A DNA stretch of 64,000 nt from JAJYKC01 sp035545735 (GTDB lineage Bacteria > Acidobacteriota > Terriglobia > Bryobacterales > Bryobacteraceae): positions 1 through 64,000 of the forward strand of contig DASZXS010000024.1 of the NCBI GenBank assembly GCA_035545735.1, written 5' to 3'. Every line of letters begins with the position of its first letter. The stretch's first letter is position 1. The translations under genes and the position numbers were made by a program. Below the pieces are notes generated by a model. The model was not told where the DNA came from and searched no databases. It saw only the letters and a list, made by a program, of their open reading frames with translations. Of this stretch, positions 1 to 9,007 are shown one piece after another.

Positions 1-1
1 C

Positions 2-835
2 GGCGCGGCGCGCGCCAACGGCATCCCCAGCGACGAGGCCGCCGCCGGCGAGAGGCTGCGAGTTCTGAACGCGCTTTGGTCCGGCCAGATGGACAGGCTC
101 CTTCAGCGTCTGGATCCTCCCGGCGCTATCGACACGATCGAGAGTTCGCTAGTCCATTTCATGGCGGCGGGCGTTCCGCCGGGCGATGTCACCAGCGCCA
201 TGGTGCATAACATTGCTGTGCAGCAAAACGCGAACGGGAGCTGGCGTTTTAGCTTTAACGGGATTGCGCGAGCGCCGATTGCCGACAGCGACATATCGCG
301 TACTGCCATCGCGGTTCGCGTCTTGGATGTGCTCGGGCCCGCGGGGAGGAAGCGGGAATTCGCCCGGCGCATCGAGCGGGCGCGTGAATGGCTGACGAAG
401 GTGAAGCCTCGTTATATCGATGACGTGGACTACCAACTGCTCGGGCTGAAATGGAGCGGCGCGGACGGACCTCTTCTCCGGAAGTTAGGGAGGCAATTGG
501 CGGCGGAACAACACCCGGACGGCGGATGGGCTCAGAGCCGCTATCTGCCAAGCGACGTCTATGCCACCGGACAGGCTCTGTACGCCCTGCATGAGGGCGC
601 CGGGCTCCCGGCGAACGATCCCGTCTATGCCCGCGGCGTGCAGTTCCTCCTCAAAACGCAGGCTCCGGACGGCTCCTGGTTTGTGCGGAGCCGCGCCGTA
701 AAATTCCAGCCATATTTTGAGAGCGGTTTCCCGCACGGCCAAGACCAGTGGATATCACAAATGGCGACCGGCTGGGCGACGCTGGCATTAACATTTGCGG
801 TGCCAAAGCCAACGATCGCCATGCAGGCTCGCTAG
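2..835 (+). CDS. prenyltransferase/squalene-cyclase-fold repeat protein, C-terminal part
   Basis: The frame is open to the left edge, so the gene begins upstream; an internal ATG lies at 89. About 277 residues are visible. Three QxxxGxW (QW) motifs typical of alpha/alpha-barrel terpene cyclases and prenyltransferases are present: QNANGSW, QHPDGGW and QAPDGSW. They stabilise the barrel and are not catalytic by themselves. The C-terminus carries an FPHGQDQWISQMATGWA stretch, which I associate with secreted acidobacterial and planctomycetal prenyltransferase-repeat proteins. No DxDD protonation motif of squalene-hopene cyclase is visible in this part, so I do not call it shc. Substrate unknown. 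The next gene is convergent. Confidence 0.6.
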   Translation, partial: GAARANGIPSDEAAAGERLRVLNALWSGQMDRLLQRLDPPGAIDTIESSLVHFMAAGVPPGDVTSAMVHNIAVQQNANGSWRFSFNGIARAPIADSDISRTAIAVRVLDVLGPAGRKREFARRIERAREWLTKVKPRYIDDVDYQLLGLKWSGADGPLLRKLGRQLAAEQHPDGGWAQSRYLPSDVYATGQALYALHEGAGLPANDPVYARGVQFLLKTQAPDGSWFVRSRAVKFQPYFESGFPHGQDQWISQMATGWATLALTFAVPKPTIAMQAR

Positions 836-882
836 AGGATGCAGGTTCGTTAAAGGTTAAAGAAAGACGGCCCACGGCGTCC

Positions 883-2313
883 CTAGTCGTGCCGCGGCGC
901 CACCGCGGCGATGGCCTGATTCTTCTCTTCCGCTCCAACGATTTCCACCTTCCCCAACGCAGTCCAGCCGTCGCCGTTCTCGCCCGCTACCGCCAGGTGA
1001 ATCGCGGGCCGCAGCGTTCGCGGGTCAAGCATTGCCACGCGCAGTTCGTAGCTCCCCGCGGGCAAATCAGGCGGAATCGCCAGTGAATCCTCGAACACCG
1101 CATCGCCCGGCAGCCACGTCCGGATGTCCGCCCCGGTTCGAATCACCGCGCCCGCCTTTTCGGAGTGCAGGGCAAACGCCAGCACATAGGGGCGGTATAC
1201 CGGTGCGACCCCCTCATTCACCCACCAGCTGGAAAACGGCATCATGTGGCCCGCGACAGCCGGACTCTCCCACTCTGCCCGCCGCAGTGCAAACCGGTAG
1301 CCCATCTTCTTTTGGAAATCGTTGAACTGCGATTCCCACTCCGCGGGAATCGCGGTCGATTTCACATTCAGCGTGCTGACATGCCACCTCAACGCTTCGG
1401 CCAGAATATAGTTCACATCCCAGCCGCTGCGTTTCCAGCTTTCGGGGACTCCACAAGCCTCCATCGAAACCGGCGCTTTTCGCCAGATGTCCCGAATGCC
1501 GGTCCGGGCAATCTGCTCGGGGTAGAAATCTCGCATGTGGGACCACTTGGCGCGCAGATCCCCCAGGCAGTCAAAGCGCCATCCCGCGCCGCGCGTGGTG
1601 CCATAGGATAGCGCTTCCGGCTGATCGAAATTCATGATCAGCGGCGTCCTCTTAAACGCGTCGAAATACACATCGATCAGAGCTTTCTGGACCGGGAACG
1701 CCGGCATGTAATCGCTCCACCCTTCGCCCCAGAAGCCAACAGTGGAGATGTCCACGCTGTCGAGGTCCGGGTGTCCGTCGTACCTTTTTCCCACCGCGGT
1801 AATCAACTCGGTCCAGTAGCGGTAGTAGAGCGGGTCGCTAAAGTCCGGGTGCCAGATTTTGCCGTCTTTCGAGTTGTCGCTATTCGCCCGGCGCGCTCCG
1901 GACTTGCGGTACCACTCCGGCAGAGGATGCTTCGGATCGTATGGCATCAGCCGGATGGCCAGCGTCTGTCCATGCCGGCGCGCTTCGGCCAGCGCCGTGT
2001 CCAGAATCTCCCAGCGAATTTTCCCGTGCTCGGGCTCGATCACCGACCAGTGCCACCGGCAGTAAGAGACGGTCGACTGGGGGAAGCGCGGGGCCACCGC
2101 CGGCGCCGTCAGAGGCCCTAACGGACCTTCTTCGGACCACTTCACGCCCGGGTTGAGCGCATCGCCGTTATATCTCTGGAACGTCTGAATGCCCATTCCG
2201 GGATTCACCAGAATTTCATGCCTCTCCGCCGGGTATACGATAATTTTTTCACCCGGAAGCTGGCTCGGGCAAAAAATGGAAAGAAAAAGAAGGGGAATTG
2301 GAGTGCGCTTCAT
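883..2313 (-). CDS. secreted glycoside-hydrolase-like TIM-barrel protein with DUF4832-type C-terminus
   Basis: A 476-residue protein with a short hydrophobic N-terminus (MKRTPIPLLFLSIFC) that looks like a signal peptide. The N-terminal two thirds resemble a GH42-like TIM barrel: an early NPGMGIQTF motif, a strand ending VSYCRWHWSVIEPEHG (candidate acid residue), and STVGFWGEGW. The C-terminal part (GYRFALRRAEW ... WWVNEGVAPVYRPY) matches my recollection of DUF4832. Probably a periplasmic or outer-surface carbohydrate-active protein; substrate and activity are unproven. Its ATG shares the CATG tetranucleotide with the start of the divergent gene at 2312, so one of the two starts may be further in. 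Confidence 0.6.
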   Translation of the reverse strand: MKRTPIPLLFLSIFCPSQLPGEKIIVYPAERHEILVNPGMGIQTFQRYNGDALNPGVKWSEEGPLGPLTAPAVAPRFPQSTVSYCRWHWSVIEPEHGKIRWEILDTALAEARRHGQTLAIRLMPYDPKHPLPEWYRKSGARRANSDNSKDGKIWHPDFSDPLYYRYWTELITAVGKRYDGHPDLDSVDISTVGFWGEGWSDYMPAFPVQKALIDVYFDAFKRTPLIMNFDQPEALSYGTTRGAGWRFDCLGDLRAKWSHMRDFYPEQIARTGIRDIWRKAPVSMEACGVPESWKRSGWDVNYILAEALRWHVSTLNVKSTAIPAEWESQFNDFQKKMGYRFALRRAEWESPAVAGHMMPFSSWWVNEGVAPVYRPYVLAFALHSEKAGAVIRTGADIRTWLPGDAVFEDSLAIPPDLPAGSYELRVAMLDPRTLRPAIHLAVAGENGDGWTALGKVEIVGAEEKNQAIAAVAPRHD

Positions 2314-4561
2314 GTTTCAATCACCGAACAGGCATTTACTATATACCCGCTTTCTGGCTTGCGCGCTGTTCCTGCTGAGCCCTCTCGCCGCTCAGGACTC
2401 GCCGTGGTGGAGGATCATCGGGCCGGGCGGGGGAGGCGCGATGTTTCATCCCACCATCAGCCCGCTCGATCCCGCTCGCGTGCTGGTCGGCTGCGACATG
2501 ACGGGTTCCTATCTGACCAATGACGGGGGCCGTTCCTGGCGTATGTTTAACCTGCGCGCTCCGGCGCGATTCTTCGCCTTCGATCCATCGGACCGGAGAA
2601 CCATGTATGCCTATTCGGCGGGACTATGGCAGAGTACCGACAGCGGGCGGACGTGGTCGCTGCGCTATCCGAATCCGGGGCAGGTGAAGGGACTCGACAT
2701 GAGCGGCGATCATGGCGACGTGGAAGTGCTGGCCGAGCCTCCGGCGCAGTCCCTCTCCGCGATCGCCATCGATCCCTCGGATTCGCAGCGCCTCTACGTC
2801 GCCTCCGCTGAGCTGCTTACGTCCGCCGACCGCGGCCACACCTGGCAGTCGATCCACGAGCTGAAGGGCAAGGCGCTTGGCATTTGGATCGATCCTCGCT
2901 CGCCGGCGGGCGATCGGACCGTGGTGATCGTGACGGAGCAGGAGACGGCCGTTCGCACCCGCGGCCAGTGGACAGCGCACCCCGCGCCGGAAAAATGGAT
3001 TGATGCCGGAGGCGGTTTCGTCGTGCGTTCCCATCATCCCGTTCTCTACGCCGTCACCCGAACGGCCCTTCGGGTTTCCACCGATTCCGGTGCGACGTGG
3101 AAGCCGGCCGCTCTCCCGGGAGTCACCGCCCAATATCGCGCCGTCGCAGCGAGCGCCGGGCACGGCGAAACCGCCTATGTCTCCTACGAAGGGAAGGTCT
3201 TCGGGGTGGCCCGGACCCGCGATTCGGGAGCCACCTGGGAGTTGGTGTGGAAGGACACGCGCGAAGCCGCCGGCCCCAACGTAAAAGATGCCTGGATTAA
3301 CGAACGCTTCGGTCCGGCCTGGGGGGAAGCGCCGCTTACGCTCGGCGTCTCTCCCGTGAATCCGCAAATCTGCTACGCCACCGACCTGGGACGCACCATG
3401 CGCACTCTGAATGGCGGGAAAACCTGGGAAGCGGTTTACTCCCGCCCAGTCTCCGATCATGCCTACACCTCCACCGGACTGAACGTCACCACGACGTACG
3501 GAGTTCATTTCGATCCCTTCAACCGCCGGCGCATGTTTATCGACTACACCGACATCGGACTCTTTCGCAGTGAAGATTCGGGACGCAGTTGGATCAGCTC
3601 CAGCAGTGGAATTCCCCATCGCTGGCTCAACACCACCTACTGGACGGTTTTTGATCCGTCCGTGCGCGGCCGCGCCTGGGCGGCGGTGAGCGGCACTCAT
3701 GATCTCCCTCGCCCGAAGATGTGGCGTCACCGTTCGCCTTCGCTCTATCGCGGCGGAGTGGTGCTCTCCAACGACGGCGGCGCAACGTGGAGGCCCAGCA
3801 ATTCCGGCATGCCCGAAACCGCGGTGACCCACATCCTTCTCGATCCCCAGAGCCCGCCGTCGGCTCGCATCCTCTATGCGGCGGCGTTCGGCCGCGGGGT
3901 GTATAAGTCCGTTGACGGCGGCGCGTCGTGGACCCTCAAAAATGAAGGAATCGCCGAACCCGAGCCCTTCGCCTGGCGTCTGGTGCTCGATCAGACGCGG
4001 ACGCTCTACCTGATAGTCGCCCGCCGCAGCGAGCAGGGTGAAATTGGCGATGCCGGCGATGGCGATCTTTACCGGTCGAGGGACGGCGCCCAGCATTGGG
4101 AAAAAGTGCCGCTGCCCGCCGGCGTCAACGGACCGGTGGGTCTTGCGGTGGATTCTCGCGATCCCGCGCGGCTCTATCTCGCCTCCTGGCGGCGCGCCAT
4201 TCACGCGCCGGAAGCGGGCGGAGGCATCTGGCTTTCCACCAATGGCGGAGCCGCCTGGCGCCCCGTTCTCCAGAAGGATCAGCACGTCTATGACGTCACG
4301 CAGGATCCGCGGGCGCCCGATGTCCTATACGCGGCCGGCTTCGAATCGAGCGCCTGGCGCTCCGCGGACCGGGGGGAGCATTGGGTCCGTATTCGCGGCT
4401 TCAATTTTAAGTGGGCCCATCGCGTCATTCCCGATCCGAACGACCCGCGGAAAATCTACATTACGACGTTCGGGGGCAGCGTTTGGCACGGACCCGCCGC
4501 CGGGGACCCGGCATCGCGGGAAGACATCGCAACGCCGGCGCTGGCGTATTCGGAGAAGTAG
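2312..4561 (+). CDS. secreted BNR/GH74-like beta-propeller protein
   Basis: From ATG 2312 the product is 749 residues with a signal peptide (LLYTRFLACALFLLSPLAAQ). Repeated S-x-D-x-G-x-T/S-W Asp-box (BNR) motifs run along the protein: TNDGGRSW, STDSGRTW, TSADRGHTW, RDSGATW, SEDSGRSW, SNDGGATW, SVDGGASW, STNGGAAW. This is the pattern of tandem seven-bladed propellers of GH74 xyloglucanases and sortilin/VPS10-like proteins. The frame extends upstream to an ATG at 2189, inside the divergent gene; I prefer 2312 because it places the signal peptide near the N-terminus. Likely an exported glycan-binding or glycan-cleaving protein; catalytic Asp pairs cannot be assigned by eye. Confidence 0.65.
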   Translation: MFQSPNRHLLYTRFLACALFLLSPLAAQDSPWWRIIGPGGGGAMFHPTISPLDPARVLVGCDMTGSYLTNDGGRSWRMFNLRAPARFFAFDPSDRRTMYAYSAGLWQSTDSGRTWSLRYPNPGQVKGLDMSGDHGDVEVLAEPPAQSLSAIAIDPSDSQRLYVASAELLTSADRGHTWQSIHELKGKALGIWIDPRSPAGDRTVVIVTEQETAVRTRGQWTAHPAPEKWIDAGGGFVVRSHHPVLYAVTRTALRVSTDSGATWKPAALPGVTAQYRAVAASAGHGETAYVSYEGKVFGVARTRDSGATWELVWKDTREAAGPNVKDAWINERFGPAWGEAPLTLGVSPVNPQICYATDLGRTMRTLNGGKTWEAVYSRPVSDHAYTSTGLNVTTTYGVHFDPFNRRRMFIDYTDIGLFRSEDSGRSWISSSSGIPHRWLNTTYWTVFDPSVRGRAWAAVSGTHDLPRPKMWRHRSPSLYRGGVVLSNDGGATWRPSNSGMPETAVTHILLDPQSPPSARILYAAAFGRGVYKSVDGGASWTLKNEGIAEPEPFAWRLVLDQTRTLYLIVARRSEQGEIGDAGDGDLYRSRDGAQHWEKVPLPAGVNGPVGLAVDSRDPARLYLASWRRAIHAPEAGGGIWLSTNGGAAWRPVLQKDQHVYDVTQDPRAPDVLYAAGFESSAWRSADRGEHWVRIRGFNFKWAHRVIPDPNDPRKIYITTFGGSVWHGPAAGDPASREDIATPALAYSEK

Positions 4562-4573
4562 CGGAGCGCCGCG

Positions 4574-5551
4574 CTACACCCGGAAGTAGGGCTTAGCCCC
4601 TTCCATGATGGCGTCGAGTTCGGCAAGATCTTCCCGGTCCATCGTGAACTTTCGCGTACGGCGCATCACCACATTCTTAAAAACGCCGCCGCGGCGCCGC
4701 AGGATTTCCTTTTGTAGAACAAAACCCGTTTCGCGCTCCAGCACCGCCATCATCAGGAATTTTTCGAACACCTTCCGCGCCTCGGCGTGTTTGCCGGCAT
4801 GGTAGAGATTCCAGATGTCCACTTGGAGGTCGGCAAAACCGGCCCCAGCCATGGTGCCGCCGGAGTTTCGCGACATTTCGTTGATCAGATTTACTCCGCC
4901 TCCGCCGGTGGATGGAATCAGATGACGTCCCGCCCCCACCAGACGGCTGATTTCGTGCGGCGGATTGGCGGATTCGATTTTCGCAATTCGAAACGTGGGC
5001 AGCTTTTCGCCGAGCCGCAAGAAAAAATCCGTCGTCATACCGGGCGTCGATTCTTGGATACTCAGCGGAAGCTTCGACACGGAAGCGATCGCGGTGAAGT
5101 ATTCCGTCAGCATCTCCGCGTCGGAGCTGTCGTCGGAAGGACCCATGGCATGCAGTCCGTCCGCGCCGATTTTCTCGGCATAGCGCGCATATTCCATGGC
5201 TTCGAATTTGTTCGCGCCGTGAACACCGATGAATACTGGTGTTCTGCCCCGGACCTCATCGACAATTACTTTGGAAAATTGCAGGCGTTCCGCGTGCGAG
5301 AGCGAAGTAGTTTCCCCTGCGCCGGCGGGCCAAACCATGCCATGTACGCGGCACTTCACCAGGAAGTCGCATTCCCGGCGGAGACTATCTTCATCGATCT
5401 CCAGACTTTCATGGAAGGGAGTCTGCATGATGACGTAGATCCCCTCCAACTGCCGGTCGGTTAATTCGCGCGCTTGCGCGGGTCGGGAGGCCGCAGCGGC
5501 CGCCAGCGCGGACGCGGCTAGAAAGCTGCGGCGATCTAAAGTGAAGGACAC
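4574..5551 (-). CDS. Tat-exported dihydrodipicolinate synthase-family (DapA-like) protein
   Basis: A 325-residue protein with a twin-arginine signal (LDRRSFLAASALAAAAAS) followed by a DapA/KDPG-aldolase TIM barrel: GIYVIMQTPFHESLEID, GAGETTSLSHAER, VFIGVHGANKFEAMEYA. The Schiff-base lysine fits FRIAKIES. The usual Tyr of the YNxP motif is replaced: the strand reads LPLSIQESTPG, so Gln stands near that position, as I recall from a non-lysine-biosynthetic subgroup. A Tat signal also argues against housekeeping DapA. It may be an aldolase or dehydratase acting on keto-sugar acids in the periplasm. The divergent neighbour is a sugar kinase. Confidence 0.7.
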   Translation of the reverse strand: MSFTLDRRSFLAASALAAAAASRPAQARELTDRQLEGIYVIMQTPFHESLEIDEDSLRRECDFLVKCRVHGMVWPAGAGETTSLSHAERLQFSKVIVDEVRGRTPVFIGVHGANKFEAMEYARYAEKIGADGLHAMGPSDDSSDAEMLTEYFTAIASVSKLPLSIQESTPGMTTDFFLRLGEKLPTFRIAKIESANPPHEISRLVGAGRHLIPSTGGGGVNLINEMSRNSGGTMAGAGFADLQVDIWNLYHAGKHAEARKVFEKFLMMAVLERETGFVLQKEILRRRGGVFKNVVMRRTRKFTMDREDLAELDAIMEGAKPYFRV

Positions 5552-5643
5552 GCTGTTCAGAATAACATCGAGAGCGAAGTGCGCCTCCCAGGGGCGGCGT
5601 TCGTCTGCCGGATGTTATAAAAAGAATTGCCTCCGGAAGTCGA

Positions 5644-7094
5644 ATGCCCGCACAATCCACCCACATCGTAAGTCTGGACATTGGCTCGTCAAGCGTGCGC
5701 GCCCTCCTCTTCGATGAGGCGGGGCAGCCGTGTGACGGGTTCAGCGAGCAAATCGCTTACGAGATGACCAACACTCCCGATGGCGGAGTGGAGATGGACG
5801 CCGAAAAGCTGACGGAGTTGTCGCTGCGATGTCTGTCGGCACTGCATGCCAGGTTGGGGGACGCGGGCATTCGGCCCGCGGCAATCGGCGCCAGCGCATA
5901 CTGGCACAGTTTTCTGGGCGTGGATGAGAACGGGTCTCCCACCACGGCCATTCTTCATTTATTCGATACGCGCGCCGCGTCCGCCGCAAAAGAGTTGGAG
6001 GCCGAACTCGACGGCACGCAAATCCACCAGCGAACCGGGTGCCGGCTGCATTCGAGCTACTGGCCCGCGAAGCTGCGCTGGCTGGCCAAAACGAAGCCGG
6101 AAGCCGTGCGCGCCACAAGAAAGTGGATGTCGTTTGCCGAATATCTGCTGCTGAAAGTGTGCGGTGTGCCGGCGTGCTCGGTCTCCATGATGTCCGCGTC
6201 GGGGCTTTGGAATCTGGAAGCGAACCGGTATGACGCGGAAGTATTGGCGGCTATTCCGGTTCGCGAGGAGCAGCTTTGGCCCGCGGAGCGAATGGAGGAA
6301 GCGCCCGCGAAACTACTGCCCGAGCATGCCGCAAAATGGCCGTTATTCGACGGGATTCCGTGGTACCCGGCATACGGCGACGGGGCCTGCAGTAATGTGG
6401 GAGCAAACTGCGTTACCGCCGGCAATTTCTGTCTGATGGTCGGAACCAGCGGGGCGATGCGGGCCGTCACGGGAGCGCGCCGCATCCGGGTTCCCGAAGG
6501 GTTGTGGTGCTACCGGTTGGATGCCGCCCGGTACATCCTGGGGGGAGCCCTCACCAACGGAGGCGATGTGTACGCCTGGATGCGCCGCAATCTCAGGTTG
6601 CCTGAGAACGCCGAGGAACAACTGGAAAAACGCCGTCCGGGCGAGCACGGCCTGACTGTGTTGCCCTTCTTTGGAGGCGAACGCTCGCCGTACTGGCGAG
6701 CCGACTTGCGCGGGGTGATTGCCGGGCTCAGCTTGACTACGAGTGCCGTGGACATTCTCCAGGCCGCGCTGGAATCGGTGGCGCTGAGTTTTGAAAAAAT
6801 CTTCGCGCTCATGAAGGAGGCACTCGGCGCACCCGATCGCGTTGTGGGCTCCGGCGGCGCGCTGCAAAATTCGCGGGTGTGGACCAGGATGATGGCGGAT
6901 GCCCTCGACGTTCCGGTGACACTCGGGACCGAAAAGGAGGCCTCGGCGCGCGGCGCGGCCCTGCTGGCGCTTGAGCGGTTGGGAAAGGCCGCGGCGGCGG
7001 CTCCTTCGGGCGAGGTGTTCCAGCCCCGCGCTCAAAACGTCGAGGCTTTTCACAGAATTCGAGCAGGGCGTGAAGATCTATTCCGGAAGGTGTA

Positions 7095-7098
<4 letters not shown>
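5644..7098 (+). CDS. FGGY-family carbohydrate kinase (gluconokinase-like)
   Basis: A 484-residue cytoplasmic kinase, the normal length for FGGY kinases. The N-terminal phosphate-1 motif is SLDIGSSSVRALLFDE and is followed by GGVEMDAE. The second domain has FCLMVGTSGAMRAV, GGALTNGGDVYAWM, LPFFGGERSPYW, and the adenosine motif VVGSGGALQNSRVW ... EASARGAALLA. ATP-dependent phosphorylation of a sugar or sugar acid is expected; the closest overall feel is gluconokinase/xylulokinase but the substrate cannot be fixed from sequence. A GGAAG purine run precedes the ATG. The 3' end overlaps kdsC in a TTGA junction, suggesting translational coupling. Confidence 0.75.
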
Positions 7099-7652
<554 letters not shown>

Positions 7653-7660
7653 CGGACGGG

Positions 7661-7936
7661 CTAAGTTTGGTGAGCCGGGCCCGGGTCGGCTCTCTTGCAG
7701 CCTTTGGCTGCCATCCGTTTCTCCAAGGCCTGCATTAAGCGGCTGTGAACGTCCGCCGGCAGAGCCTTCTCGGTAACGCCTTTGAAGACCTTCAAGGTCT
7801 TTTTCGTCGTGTCCACAATGACGAAGCAGTTGGGACACTCGTTTACATGCTTCTCGAGTTCCGCACGGCTCTCCGCGGAGACTGCTTCGTCCAGGAACTG
7901 GTTTAACTCGTGCAGGAACTCCTTACATGTAAGCAA
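7661..7936 (-). CDS. zinc-finger anti-sigma factor (ZAS-like)
   Basis: A 91-residue soluble protein with a zf-HC2-type motif: CKEFLHELNQFLDE followed by HVNECPNC (H-x3-C-x2-C). Such proteins bind and inhibit the ECF sigma factor encoded next to them, often releasing it on a redox or envelope signal. No transmembrane segment is visible, so it should be a cytoplasmic sensor. Its start overlaps the end of the sigma gene by 14 bp, the usual order sigma then anti-sigma. The C-terminal tail is basic and low in predicted structure. Confidence 0.75.
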   Translation of the reverse strand: MLTCKEFLHELNQFLDEAVSAESRAELEKHVNECPNCFVIVDTTKKTLKVFKGVTEKALPADVHSRLMQALEKRMAAKGCKRADPGPAHQT

Positions 7937-8543
7937 AAACGTCGTCTCCCTTCCGCTTGAATTGGCGGGTCAATTTTTCCCGGAGCTGAAGCCGGGCCCG
8001 TAGGAGCCGGCTTTTCACGGCCGGAACCGAAATCCCGAGCGCTTCGGCTGTTTCCTCCGTACTCAGTTCTTCGATGTCTCGTAAAACAAAAACGGTTCGA
8101 AAAGCTGGGCGGAGACTTTGTACGGCTTCGTCCAGAATGCCGGCGAGTTCGTCCCGGGAGTATCGCTGTTCGGGATCGTCCTCCCAAACGGCAATTTCCC
8201 GTACTACGGTATCTTCACCGGTATCGAGGGGCTCGTCCAGCGGAACCGTGCGGTCCGATTTCCGCTTGCGCAGTTTCATGAGTGCCTCGTTTACGGCAAT
8301 GCGCACAATCCACGTATAAAACTTCGACTGCCCCTGGAAGCCGGGCAGGTGCTCGTAAGCTTTGAGGAAGGCCTCCTGCAAGACATCTTCCGCGTCTTCA
8401 TCGCTTTGCGTGATATGTTTGGCAAGGCGGAAGATCTTTCGTTCGTATTGGTTTACGAGTCCGTTGAAGGCTTCAGCATCGCCTTCCCGGGCTTTTGCCA
8501 CAAGCGCCGACTCGTCGAACGTCCCCGTTTCGATGGCTGGCAT
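7923..8543 (-). CDS. ECF-type RNA polymerase sigma factor
   Basis: A 206-residue sigma-70 family protein. Region 2 spans roughly residues 12-90 (AREGDAEAFNGLVNQYERK, DEDAEDVLQEAFLKAY, FYTWIVRIAVNEALMKLRKR); region 4 spans about 130-190 (PAFRTVFVLRDIEELSTEE, GISVPAVKSRLLRAR). Region 3 is absent, as in ECF sigmas. It directs RNA polymerase to a regulon I cannot predict; the adjacent ZAS-type anti-sigma should control its activity. The linker between regions 2 and 4 is acidic (DEPLDTGEDTVV), a feature seen in many acidobacterial and RpoE-like ECFs. Confidence 0.88.
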   Translation of the reverse strand: MPAIETGTFDESALVAKAREGDAEAFNGLVNQYERKIFRLAKHITQSDEDAEDVLQEAFLKAYEHLPGFQGQSKFYTWIVRIAVNEALMKLRKRKSDRTVPLDEPLDTGEDTVVREIAVWEDDPEQRYSRDELAGILDEAVQSLRPAFRTVFVLRDIEELSTEETAEALGISVPAVKSRLLRARLQLREKLTRQFKRKGDDVFAYM

Positions 8544-8564
8544 GTCTTTATCCTAACTCGCTCG

Positions 8565-9002
8565 TCAAGGTTCTGCTCTGAGGATAATCGACCGGCGCCG
8601 GGCCGCGCGGACCAGGAAGTAAAGAAGTATCCCTGCGGGACCGAACAAGAAGGTCAGTACCAGGCACGGGATTACCGCTAAATGGGGGATGGAGTGCAAC
8701 ATGGAATCCCGCACCTGCCAGCTTCCGATAAACAGATCGAAGGCAAGGTAGTGAATCCACCCGGCCAGGAGAATCCAGGGATCGGAAAAGAGCAGCGAGA
8801 CTTCGGCGAGCGATCCGAAGCCGCCCGGGGCCGCCTTCCAGTGGGTAAGCAGAATCGTCGTGTACGCGAGGGCGAAGAGAAGGGGAATCAAGGAGCCGGA
8901 GATGAGTGGCGCCGCCCACCGCCGCCGTCCCGCGAAGATCAGAATCAGCCAGCCCGCCAGGGCCACAGCTCCGCACATAGAGAAGATTTGTTCGGCAGTC
9001 AT
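8565..9002 (-). CDS. ABA4-like (DUF4281) integral membrane protein
   Basis: From ATG 9002 the protein has 145 residues and about four transmembrane helices. The pattern IFSMCGAVALAGWLILIFAG, SLAEVSLLFSDPWILLAGW, IHYLAFDLFIGSW and FGPAGILLYFLVRAA is that of the ABA4-like family, related to a plant chloroplast protein needed for neoxanthin formation; the bacterial role is unknown. An open frame extends further upstream but would run through the preceding gene; ATG 9002 lies 5 bp after the stop of the upstream membrane gene, so the two form an operon. Confidence 0.7.
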   Translation of the reverse strand: MTAEQIFSMCGAVALAGWLILIFAGRRRWAAPLISGSLIPLLFALAYTTILLTHWKAAPGGFGSLAEVSLLFSDPWILLAGWIHYLAFDLFIGSWQVRDSMLHSIPHLAVIPCLVLTFLFGPAGILLYFLVRAARRRSIILRAEP

Positions 9003-9007
9003 GGCCC

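Noticed and set aside
2..835. Calling the first gene squalene-hopene cyclase
   Set aside because: QW motifs are present but no DxDD motif in the visible part, and the C-terminus is of a different type.
2624..4285. 553-codon open frame antisense to the BNR propeller gene
   Set aside because: Mirror of the Asp-box coding pattern, no recognisable domain or ribosome site.
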